Shown here one piece after another: positions 37,428 to 48,245 of a stretch of DNA of 64,000 nt. Numbering within the stretch: position 1 is the stretch's first letter; each line of letters begins with the position of its first letter. Location of the stretch: assembly GCF_021869535.1 (NCBI RefSeq), contig NW_026262690.1, forward strand, positions 67,077,995-67,141,994. The letters run 5' to 3'. The notes beneath the pieces were generated by a model. That model was not told the origin of the DNA. It searched no databases and saw nothing but the letters and a program-made list of their open reading frames with translations. A program made the translations under genes and the position numbers. This DNA is from Mytilus californianus. Lineage: Eukaryota > Mollusca > Bivalvia > Mytilida > Mytilidae.

Positions 37428-38180
37428 TTTTTAGTATATGATATAGATTCTCTTATATTCAATCTCAAGTGGGATTTGACAAGTTTTAGATTTGACCCTG
37501 TGAATGAAACGGCCTCTACTTCTTTATCCGTTAAGCATTTGTAAAAATGTACATTTTAAATTTGAAGTTATGACTGGTCAGATGGTTCCATCATTGACAT
37601 GTAGTCTTAAGCAATCGTATCAACCTGTCAAATCAAAGTAAATTGTATCCTTGGCTTTCGTGTTTTTGGTTTTGAGTGCTAATGGTGAAGATAAATAAAA
37701 AAAAAAGCGCTCCGGACGCACCAACATGATAAAATGTTATTTTTATCTACTGAGACTTCACATATATAGCTGACTACTTTAACAGTCAAATGTATAGTAT
37801 ATCATTTTTAGTATATGATATAGATTCTCTTATATTCAATCTCAAGTGGGATTTGACAAGTTTTAGATTTGACCCTGTGAATGAAACAGCCTCTACTTCT
37901 TTATCCGTTAAGCATTTATAAAAATGTACATTTTAAATTTGAAGTTATGACTGGTCAGATGGTTCCATCATTGACATGTAGTCTTAAGCAATCGTATCAA
38001 CCTGTCAAATCAAAGTAAATTGTATCCTTGGCTTTCGTGTTTTTGGTTTTGAGTTCTAATGGTGAAGATAAATAAAAAAAAAAGCGCTCCGGACGCACCA
38101 ACATGATAAAATGTTATTTTTATCTACTGAGACTTCACATATATAGCTGACTACTTTAACAGTCAAATGTATAGTGTGTG
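37428..38180. repeat. 377-bp tandem duplication
   Basis: Two units start at about 37428 and 37805 (TTAGTATATGATATAGATTC at 37431 and 37808). I noticed three substitutions (GAAACGGCC/GAAACAGCC; CATTTGTAAAA/CATTTATAAAA; GAGTGCTA/GAGTTCTA). Each contains a diverged family F end (GCGCTCCGGACGCACCAACA). Confidence 0.93.
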
Positions 38181-38804
38181 CATTTTGTAATCAACATACA
38201 ATATTACTACAGCATTATGTAGAAATATTTCAAATTTAAACTTAAAATTAGAGGAACAAAATAAAAATAGCGGACAAAACTACAACGATACCTTATACAA
38301 TTTAGATTTGCCATACATACCAGATTGTTAAATCTTTCAACAAGCCATATTTTCAAGCTAAATATCAGTTTAGAACGAATCTTTACAAACGTAATGACTC
38401 AAATTTAAAATTTAAAAATTATAAAGGGCTTTCCGTTTTGAAATTCTCTTGGAGTTCGGCAATTTTTTTATTTTACTTTTTGCGGTTAGTGCGTTTAACG
38501 TATAGATAAGTATCAGTGCTTTCCTGATAATATCAATGTCAAAATATGAAGCCATTTCTTTGGCAAGGGAGGTGTAGGGTGTCCAGCGGCTAATATCTTA
38601 CAATAATTTAATACTAAAAAAATCAGACAATTTGTTGACTTTTTCATTTAAGTGTTCCTGGATCAAAAAATAATTTTTGTAGCATGTTGAGATATCATCT
38701 GGTCAAACCATTAAATAAAAAGTTTAGCAAACATGTTGTGCAGTTTCACCATTGTTCCATGTTAGGCAAAACCGCCAAATTCTCTATGTGCATGTTTCAA
38801 GTCA

Positions 38805-39075
38805 GTAGCCTGTAATTCAGGGGTTGTCTGATCTGCTGTCTGTTATGTTTGTTTTCCATTTATTGATTTTGCTATAAATCAGACCGTTAATATTTTCGTT
38901 TGAATTGTTTTACGTTTTGTCATGTCGGGATCTTTTATAGCTGACTGTATGGTATGGGTTTTGTTCATTGCTGAAGGCCGTAAGGTAACCTATAATTGCT
39001 TAAATCCACGGTAATTTTGGACTCCGTTGGATAGTTGTCTCATTGGCAATCATACCACATCTCATCCTTTTGCAA
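38805..39075 (+). mobile_element. Mussel dispersed repeat, family B
   Basis: Same family in the opposite orientation: TTTTATAGCTGACTGTATGG, TTCATTGCTGAAGGCCGTA and GTTGTCTCATTGGCAATCAT, then ACCACATCTCATCC, ending near 39070. Confidence 0.72.
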
Positions 39076-39485
39076 TGATATAAAGCCACGTTAAAAAACT
39101 ATCCAGTTTATAATTGTTGAAATTAGGTTTTTCCAAGTTAATGATGACTGAATAAACTTATTATAACTTTACACGTACTTTTCACGTCGTAACATTTCCT
39201 TTGAAAAATCTTGAACTTATTCTCTATGTAAATTTTTGTTAACAATATTTTCAAATTGATCTTACAACTTTCATATTGTAGGAAAACTGACGTGAAGACG
39301 TTAAAACGTATGTTCCAATGGATTACACCCGTCAAAGGATAATCCACAAGACACTGTCTAACACTCAGTCTATGTTTAACGGAAATAAAAAAAGTTTTTA
39401 CATTATAAAGAATTTACAATCCATTTTGGTACAAAAATCCAAAGTCAACAAACTGTCATTGCTGGTTCTAGTATTCTAATGGATG

Positions 39486-39540
39486 TTCTAAGCTCGTGTA
39501 AACTAAGCTCGTGTAAACTAATCTTGAGTAAACTAAGTGC
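39486..39540. repeat. Short 16-bp tandem repeat
   Basis: AAGCTCGTGTAAACTA occurs twice, followed by the diverged ATCTTGAGTAAACTAAG. Confidence 0.85.
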
Positions 39541-39734
39541 ATGTTTTCCTCTTCATATAGACTAGAAGAAGTTTTTAACCTATATCTGCATGAACCTTTT
39601 GAAATGACAATGCATTTATCAACTAAAATTATACCCCCCCCCCCCCTACAATCACCCCCAAAAAAAACCCAAACTGACAAAGATCAAAGTAGTGAAATTG
39701 GATGCCAAATAGACCAATATCTAATATATTTATT

Positions 39735-40359
39735 GTAGTAATTGTCGATGGACAGTTCGTAGTCTGTAGTAATTATCGATGGACAGTTCGTAGTCTGTAG
39801 TAGTTGTCGATGGACAGTTCGTAGTCTGTAGTAATTATCGATGTCGATGGACAGTTCGTAGTCTGTAGTAATTGTCGATGGACAGTTCGTAGTCTGTAGT
39901 AATTATCGATGGACAGTTCGTAGTCTGTAGTAGTTGTCGATGGACAGTTCGTAGTCTGTAGTAATTGTCGATGGACAGTTCGTAATCTGTAGTAATTGTC
40001 GATGGCCAGTTCGTAGTCTGTAGTAATTGTCGATGGACAGATCGTAGTCTTACAGTAATTGTCGATGGACAGTTCGTAGTCTGTAGTAATTGTCGATGGA
40101 CAGTTCGAAGTCTGTAGTAATTGTCGATGGACAGTTCGTAGTCTGTAGTAATTGTCGATGGACAGTTCGTATCTGTAGTAATTATCGATGGACAGTTCGT
40201 AGTCTGTAGTAATTATCGATGGACAGTTCGTATCTGTAGTAATTATCGATGGACAGTTCGTAGTCTGTAGTAATTATCGATGGACAGTTCGTAGTCTGTA
40301 GTAATTATCGATGGACAGTTCGTAGTCTGTAGTAATTGTCGATGGACAGTTCGTAGTCT
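39735..40359. repeat. 31-bp minisatellite, about twenty copies
   Basis: Unit TAATTATCGATGGACAGTTC + GTAGTCTGTAG, with A/G variation in TTATCGA or TTGTCGA. About 20 copies in 625 bp. Variant units: an ATGTCG insertion near 39843, a GGCCAG unit near 40004, CTTACAG near 40050, and two units with a 2-bp shorter CGTATCTG near 40170 and 40231. Unit length is not a multiple of three and no ORF runs through. Confidence 0.97.
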
Positions 40360-41730
40360 CCTTATGTATTTGATACCTTATTTCCTAAACAGCAGTTGTT
40401 TCTGTTTGAATGTGGAAAATAAAAAAAAAAGATCTCTGTATGATATCAACCATGTGAATTTGGAATTGATACGTAAATGAATTATTCTCCTGAATCATCG
40501 GACAAAATGAAGTAAAAACTTTATAAAGATTGCACAGCACAAATTTTTGAAAATCAATTTGCATGTGTTCGATGTGCATACCCTCATTTACCATAACAAG
40601 TAATCTTCATCAGGAATGCTCAAAACCAAAATTCTTGATTGAATGGTTGCCTGTCGTTTCTTTTACGTCCAGTGTAAAGTTCTGTAAAGTAAAATTACTT
40701 GCAGAACCATAATTATTCGGGATGTACGGTGAAAATAATTACCGTGGCCTCTAAGATTTACAAAAAAATAGTGAAATCTGAAAACGGAAATAAAAGACTG
40801 ACATTTAAAAAAAACCTCAAACCAATGATGCACACATTAAAGGAAAGTTAATATAAAAAATCCTTAAAGTATGAACAGTAAATCCAAAGCAAAGGTGTTT
40901 CGTCAATTTCTGCAGAACCGAAATTCTGTCATTAGTAGAGATAAATTTGCATATGCTTATATATAATTAAAACTGCATAATACGTAGGTCTTTTGTTGTT
41001 TATCAAATATTAATAACCGTTCCCCATAAGCTTTAGCTCAATATTACCCATATATAATAAACATATTAACACGTATCAATGGATGATTGTATTCAATAAC
41101 TCTGAACAACAGCGTTGTTCTCGTCAATACAAACGAACTGTTAAAATACTCTCTTTATAAGCAAAAAAAGTGGAAATATTGTTATAATAGCTGATTTATA
41201 TCATTGTATATTATCAGGTTATTGGATATCTGTACCTAGTTCATTGCATTAATTAGTCCTTACATTACACAAAAGTTTCATGCTACTACAAGTTTTGTAC
41301 ATGTGGGTGTTATATAATGTAGCCTAAAATTTTTTAGCTTGAAAGAAAGTTATATGCGTTTTAGGAAAATCAAATCGTTGATATTTTGATGGACAATAAT
41401 TCCGTGTCAATCACGCCTTATTTTGAAAGCAAATTTATGAATCTCAGTTTATGGGCTAAACTTCATGAAGACCAAAGTAACAACACTAAGTAGACTTTTG
41501 TATCCACTCCTGTGGATATTTTAATACACGATATTTTTTTTTCTAATTTAACCAGATCTCCGTAAATGTTGAATATAAGTAACAACCTCAGTGGTGCAGA
41601 AGAATCGGGATGACAAGTAGTGGGTTGGGGCAAACTTTTGAAAATGACGAGCAAAAAAAAGGTTTTCTTTGCAAAAAAGGGAACAGGGGCAAAATAAGTT
41701 CACCCTTGGTTCTATGCAAGGGATCAACCT
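40360..41730. other. No gene seen
   Basis: AT-rich after the 31-bp array. Two overlapping minus ORFs (41463-41654 and 41548-41736) are short and unrecognised. Confidence 0.5.
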
Positions 41731-41731
41731 G

Positions 41732-42024
41732 GACAAACTCTTGCTAAATAAGTGTTAATACAGTTTTGTTTTTGGCTGTTCTGTTAAAGATCTTTTATTT
41801 TGATGTGTCAACTCCTTTGGTACAATTTGGTTTTCCAAAATAGTTATGGATTTCGATTGTTCTACATGACAAACTCTTGCTAAATAAGTGTTAATACAGT
41901 TTTGTTTTTGGCTGTTCTGTTAAAGATCTTTTAATTTTGATGTGCCAACTCCTTTTGTACAATTTGGTTTTCCAAAATAGTTATGGATTTTGATTGTTCT
42001 TCATATAGTCTATTTTACATAGGT
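41732..42024. repeat. 146-bp tandem duplication
   Basis: GACAAACTCTTGCTAAATAA starts at 41732 and 41878. Both units run to ATTGTTCT(A/T)CAT with few substitutions. Confidence 0.93.
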
Positions 42025-42029
42025 CGCGC

Positions 42030-43310
42030 ATACTGAATTTGGTAGCGTATTTGAATATTGATATCACATTACTCAAGAAGGTGTTCTGACAAAAATGCTA
42101 CACAAACATGACTTTCCCTCCCGTATATTTATCTTTATTTGATGATGATCTCCCATTTGCTTCTTGTATGTTCTAAACGAGCTTGATAGTATTGATATCT
42201 CATTTATCTAAACTTCTTTTAATAGTAGCTTTCATTATTTTGATATAGATATCATTTAATGTTCAAACCGTTTACTTATGGATAAGAACCAATTTCCTCT
42301 GTAGTTGTTTTGTTCGCAGTGTCAAAATCGGAAGGTTGTTGAAACTTAATTGAATTTAAACATATAACAGAGTCAAAATCCATGAATTCAATTTGTTATT
42401 CAGTTGCTGTACGTAGAATATTATTGCATTTTTTACGTTTAAAAAAATTTGGACAGACATCCTAACTCAAACTTAAGTTATTTTACCTGACAATATAATG
42501 GTTTATTCCTGGTAGAATTTTGATTTTTGCTAAGAATATTATTTCAATTTAATGTAAATTGTGATAATCTGATTGTAAGTATATGCGTTTTTTAACACTG
42601 CACTTTGCTGACTTGACTTGACTCCTACGGCAGTAAGTTAAAATTTCTGACCATTTGAACAGTTTGATTTGATGAAATAAATTGCAATTTGATCAGAATT
42701 TCCCATGAACTGCAATAGGTGGACAGCAACACTTATAGGCAAGTCACAGTAATGTTAATACTAAATTTAAACACATAATGGTTTATTAATTGTTTTAAGT
42801 ATTTCTACAATTTGTCGTACAGGACTTTATAATTCTGTCTGGATTATTAACAAACATGTCACTTGCACAATAAACTGCTTGACCTCTTTTTACCCTTTTG
42901 AGACATTCCTTTTATCATCCTTGTGCATTTTCTATTCTTTCTATACACATAAGAATAGAATTGATTAACAGGACAATTGAAAGAATAAAACTAGTTGAAA
43001 TTACTTGGCATTTTCCAACTGAAAAGACCGCAAATAATAGTATCTGTTCAATCAATACCCGATTCATCACTTATAAAGTTAAAACATATCTTTATAAAAA
43101 AAAACTTCTTAAATGATTTTGTTTTCAGGAAAAAGGATGTAACTACCGGTCTTTTCTTTATTTCGATGACTTTCGAATACGAATATTTTAAATAAACATT
43201 AATGATAACGATAATACAGCAGTTGTTTTCTAATTGTAATCAAATCAAAGCTACAGGGTTGCCTATTTCGTCATGTTATCATAAAAAAACCCAAATATAT
43301 CTGTTTTCTG
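42030..43310. other. No gene seen
   Basis: AT-rich; two overlapping plus ORFs near 42.9-43.2 kb are unrecognised and rich in Ile, Lys and Phe codons as expected by chance. Confidence 0.5.
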
Positions 43311-43312
43311 TA

Positions 43313-44050
43313 TTTGGATATTTGAAAATCAGTAATACATAATTCCTAAACCAGAATCTAACAAAAGTTCTCTTTGCTGATGGACTACTGGACATTCCTT
43401 CAATTGAATTTAAAGAACAACATTTACAAATTCTTTTTATCTTTTTCAGTCTTTTTATAATGACACTGCTCAATAGCTTATTTATGAGCATTGATTCTCA
43501 GTTGTGAGAGGTGCTTTCTTGAATGAAAATATCTTTAAATTTGAAGCAAGCTCGTAATTTACACTTTTTCATCGTAGTATTCTGTAAAAGATTATCTTTC
43601 CAAAATTGCACATACCTTTTGATTATAACCATCTTTAATCTCATTGACGTTGAGATTATTAATATCTTAATTCAACTTTTTTTGCAATAGAAAAATACCA
43701 TTTGGATATTTGAAAATCAGTAATATTTAATTTTTAAATCAGAATCTAACAAAATTTCTCGTTGCTGGTGGACTCCTGGACATTCCTTCAATTGAATTTA
43801 AAGAACAACATCTACAAATTCTTTTTATCTTTCTCAGTCTTTTTATAATGACACTGCTCAATAGCTTATTTATGAGCACTGATTCCCAGTTGTGAGAGGT
43901 GCTTTCTTGAAAGAAAATACCTTTAAATTTGAAACAAGCTCGTAATTAACACTTTTCATCGTAGTATTCTGTAAAAGATTATCTTTCCAAAATTGCACAT
44001 ACCTTTTGTTTATAACCATCTTTAATTTAATTGCAATAGAAAAATACCAT
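43313..44050. repeat. 388-bp direct duplication
   Basis: TTTGGATATTTGAAAATCAG starts at 43313 and 43701, and the copies share CTGGACATTCCTTCAATTGA and TGACACTGCTCAATAGCTTA. The copies end near AGAAAAATACCAT (43687 and 44037). The second copy has lost about 40 bp near its end. The short ORFs on both strands are not conserved between copies. Confidence 0.9.
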
Positions 44051-44059
44051 GATTATATA

Positions 44060-45785
44060 TTACCATTCTGGTGCATATAAATGCTATATGAAAGAGTTTG
44101 ACTTTTAGGCAAATGACAGACACTTATTCATGTTTTTGAGTCTATAATAAATGTAATAACTGAACAAGCAATATCAATATGTAGTGGACTACGACAAATT
44201 TCACGTGAAAAATAAAATTTTACATGCATTTATATCCAAAAGGAAATTTACTCTATTTTGCTCATGTTCAAAAGAATTAATATTCTTTTATTTTAAATTA
44301 CTAAATCCGTGTAATAGCATAGGGTTCGTTGTATGATAATAAATATGTAGATTATATTTGAATCTATTATTTGGTATGATACTACCAAAAAAAAAACACC
44401 GTTTAGTTTGAAAAAAAACAAACTTTTAGAGCTACTTTGTATAATTCATTTCTAGCAGTCTTAAACGTATCAGTTGCTTAGAAAACTAAATCAAGATATT
44501 TATAGTACTGTTCATTTTCGATTAAATCCCCTTTGAAATAGAATTTACAATAAATTAACTTTCCTCTTTTATTGAAACATCTATGTTTGTCTTCTATGAA
44601 TTAATCTTAATGCACTATGTATGAATAAAAAGAGATGTTGAGTTTACATCAATAAGACAACAACCCCGGTAATACAAACGATATATATAACCATAAGACA
44701 TCCAGAGGGCAATAGATATGTTTTCCTTAAATGTTTCAAGCTATAGATTTACCCCATTTGAAAAAAGTTGTGGATAAAAAAGTATGGTGACAAAGGCCTT
44801 AAATTGGCCCTAAAAATCAAATGTTTGTAATACCATATGTAATAACCTATACTTACGATCTTAGATATGCAAATTTAGATAAACCAGACACTTTTGTTGT
44901 CTGTTGTTCTTTTGGGAAATTTAAAGAGCTCCAATAGGGATGATCTTTTACAGGATTTTAACCAGATTGCCTGTTTTGGTGCAATTGTAAGGTCTGTTTC
45001 CTTCTGAAAAACATTGGCCACACCCTTTGATCAAATCAAAATTGTTATAAAAAGATGCGTATGGGCAAGGATTTGTATGGTATGGGTAACAAACACATCA
45101 TAACAAAAATTATTATGGTGGTCCTTGTATGAGACCAATCTTGTCTGAAGCAAAAACTATAACAGTTAAGGTAAAAAAAAATAGTCAAAATTATGATTAT
45201 CTTCATTAGAGAGCAGAATTTATGATGTCATAATGCACAATTGTTCTATTGCGTCAGAGCTTGTTGAATTTGTATTTGTCAGATATTTTAACATATTTTG
45301 TCATCAAATTTTTATGTTACTGACTAAAGTTAAATTTCACAGAATTTTAAAGCCAATTTGAACCCTTCATGAACATAATACATTTAACAGAAACAATCAA
45401 AGATCTGCTATTATCACTTCTCCAAATAAGAAAAACATTGAAATATGACATACAACAAATAGCAATGTTCATATCAGGACCGGTACGTGACAAATTGTGG
45501 CGGATTTTATTTGATGGTTTTTTAATCCAACACAACCCTCCCCTTTTCAATCTTAATAAGTAGATTAACATGTGTAAAAAGATAATTCAAAAACAGTACA
45601 GGAAAAGCACTTAATTCTATAATACGTGATTAAAGATAACACACAAAATAAACAACAAATTATACCGTATTTTGAAGAATGCTTGCAGGTACTGAAAGAA
45701 AGCTCAAAGTACTTAACATGATGATAAGAAATCATGTTGTACTACACTTAATATTGGTTGCTGTTTTTTCCTCGTAAATTTCATA
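44060..45785. other. No gene seen; repeat fragments
   Basis: A tail-like fragment at 44630-44690 (ACATCAATAAGACAACAACC) and a family A-like piece near 45500-45545 (GGCGGATTTTATTTG, CACAACCCTCCCC). Overlapping 64- and 74-codon ORFs on opposite strands at 45347-45571 come from this repeat piece. Confidence 0.5.
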
Positions 45786-45969
45786 CAACAGTGTTATAAA
45801 CAGCACTCATCCCCGAGGGTATAACCAGCACAGTAGCCGGAACTTCGGTATAGGCATGAAAAAATAGATATTGTTAGATTGAAATTTGCTGCTATGAAAT
45901 TTTTGACATCACTTTATATCAAGAAATATATATACATCGTGCAAAGCTCTGATTCATTGACCGGATTTG

Positions 45970-46115
45970 GCTATACGTAAGGTCCTTTTTGTTTTACCAG
46001 CTCTTCCAACTTGTTTATAAGTTTTGGATTTTCAAATATTTCGGCCTCGAGCATCATTGAAGAGACATTTATTGTCGAAATGTGCACCTGGTGCATACAT
46101 ATTGGTACCGTTAAT
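45970..46115 (+). repeat. Mussel dispersed repeat, family E
   Basis: Contains TTTTGTTTTACCAGCTCTTC, CCTCGAGCATCATTGAAGAG, CATTTATTGTCGAAATGTGC and ACCTGGTGCA. Other copies are at 58335-58475, 60715-60860 and 61876-62021 (plus) and 26045-26145 (minus). A preceding piece (45790-45890, CCGAGGGTATAACCAGC with ACTTCGGTATAGGCATGA) belongs to family G. Confidence 0.65.
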
Positions 46116-46374
46116 GTTTTTACTACCAGTCAATGTCCAAAACAAAGGGAAACTTATTTGTAGTTTGCTTCAGGCTATAAATTAGCAATTTAATACGTTT
46201 CCCCAAAAATATGAGACGCAGTGATTTGAGTGCAACAACATAACTAAAATATTTATCAATAAACCTATACAGCCAATGAAGAAGGACGATTTCTAAATTA
46301 TTTGGCTTTGTAAACAAGATTACCGTAAAACATAGGTACAAAATGCTACTTTTTATTTAAATCTTGCACGTGGA

Positions 46375-46700
46375 ATTATACTTCTACAATAATATTCTTT
46401 GTTTGAGATAAAATTTAGAAACATTCTGAAAGTTTTGTCCCTGTTGCTAAAGTGTTTTTTTATAATGTAAATATTACGTTTGTTGAAATCTGATATTTCA
46501 GCGTAATCACGCACATATCGAACCAACAGAAAAATATACAATAAATTTCTTTGTTTGTGATAGAATTTAGAAAAAAGTTTTTGATCATTTCTAAAAGCTT
46601 TATTGTTAAAGTGGTTTTTTATAATGCAAATATTACTTTTGATGTAATCTGATATTTCAGCGTAAACACGTACATCGAGCCAACAGAAAAATATACACTC
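46375..46700 (-). repeat. Two-copy repeat of about 155 bp kept open on the minus strand
   Basis: TTCTTTGTTTGAGATA at 46395 and TTCTTTGTTTGTGATA at 46547 start two diverged copies ending in CCAACAGAAAAATATACA. The minus frame 46353-46703 (116 codons) stays open through both and gives two similar peptides, with YAEISDYIKSNICIIKNHF and YAEISDFNKRNIYIIKKHF. The composition is low in G+C and unlike any family I know, so I treat it as a repeat, not a gene. Confidence 0.6.
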
Positions 46701-47140
46701 CATAAGAAGGAGTCAACATTATCATCAAGGAAAGCAACATAAAAAAAAACCAATATGATAAGGAAATGTAGTAAATCCTGAAATTTGGTATGAACATTAC
46801 AATGTGAATTTCTAACATCAAAGCCTAAAAGGGAATAGGGTTGTATAAGGTTTTATGAAGCTTTGCCATAAAGTAGGATTCAAAACGGTAGACCTAAAGG
46901 AATAAATCTAAAATATCGGGGTTAGTCCCCCATCGGAAATACGAATTACTTGTCGGTAAACTCTATCTCAAAAACTAACATACATTTTGACGAGCAAAAA
47001 TTAATGGTTTTAATTATTTCTTAAATTTGTGCATTTTTTGTAAGTGTTATCACTGAAAAAGGAATTATAACGACTGTAAAATACTAACACCCATATCAAT
47101 CAAAAGACCATTTCATTATATTTGGAAACTTATCTTTTTA

Positions 47141-47470
47141 TTAACTAAGATTGTGTGACAGTGTAGTATAAAAGGTAGAGTAATCAAGCATTCCAACGTA
47201 GACAAACTGACTTTCAAAGGATTGAAACTTATCCAAGACTTCCAAATATTTGTTTACATTAATACAGCTTTTAACATTGGCTTTGTTACAGTATTGAATA
47301 ACAAGTTTCTTAACGACTGTCAAAGCTTTCGTTAGAAAAACCGAAGCATAAATAGTTGAACATTTACTGGATGCAGATATAAAAAGTAATTTAGGAAACC
47401 ATAACAAAATGGCAACCTTGGCAGCATCTAAGATCTTATCTTCAGTAGAGTTATAAGTATGACAGTACTC
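47141..47470 (-). pseudogene. Reverse transcriptase remnant, N-terminal palm region
   Basis: The minus-strand frame reads ILLWFPKLLFISASSKCST, then LTKALTVVKKLVIQYCNKA, EVLDKFQSF and LDYSTFYTTLSHNL. This is the early RT region whose family form is YWLPKLHKxPxKxRFIAxSSxC ... VLxxL ... DFSTLYTTLPHNL. The fingers region is shortened between FPKL and LFISASS. Asp of DYSTFYTTL is a catalytic-position aspartate and is kept. The frame ends soon after, so it is a fragment. It covers the part of the RT that the 26.4-kb and 53.7-kb remnants lack. Confidence 0.8.
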
Positions 47471-47499
47471 GAATTCATTATCTCAGTTTTGATTATTTC

Positions 47500-47645
47500 A
47501 ACATATGTCGTACGATCGACAACATGCATATATGACGATGGATGGCTGTTAAACGTCCAGCAGGAAATCAAATACATATTCAGGACGAGAATATGCATTT
47601 AATTTGACGATGGACGATTTCATAGGGTAATTGTTATTGTTATTT
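47500..47645. repeat. Dispersed repeat fragment
   Basis: GATGGCTGTTAAACGTCCAG and ATTCAGGACGAGAATATGCA are words I recall from mussel repeats. It lies next to the RT remnant at 47141-47470. Confidence 0.45.
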
Positions 47646-48245
47646 AGACTAGATGTGATGTAAGTAGACATTTTTGTATACAATGTTACTTTTTAAGTGT
47701 TTTGTACGATCACCAACAAGCTTAATTTTTGTGCATCTGCTAACGAAGAGATCCAAATATTTTTAACCAGTTTTCTCTCTTCTGTACAAAAATCTGCAGT
47801 AAGAGGAAAAGGACAACAATGAAAAAAGCATTACCGATATATATATATATACTGAAAGAATAAACTAAAAAGATAATATTTTCCTAATTCTTACTTCGTA
47901 TCGGAACTTTTCAAAGAAATCAATGATTTAACCAGGTTTTATAGTCATCAATTTTCCACTTGCTTGGTTCCACATGTTGAAACTGTGGAGACGCATCAAA
48001 TAATATCATGAAATCTAATAAGACCAGGTTTAAGTTATTTGAATTTAGGCAAGGAATATTTTTTCTCCCTTTGGTTGACGCTTTTAAACAACCCCCAGAC
48101 ATGCAAAGTTAAAAATGATTTATTCCACACGTGATTTAGATTGTTTTGCAATAAACCCAATGAACCGTTAAGGTCAGCTAATGCGATTGGTAGTTAAATC
48201 ATGAGGTCACGTTTTCGATAGTGCGCATTGAATCTATATTATACA

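Noticed and set aside
39735-40359. CRISPR-like array of 31-bp repeats
   Set aside because: The units abut without spacers and the genome is animal; it is a minisatellite.
45347-45571. Overlapping plus and minus ORFs
   Set aside because: Both come from a diverged retroelement-tail fragment (CACAACCCTCCCC).
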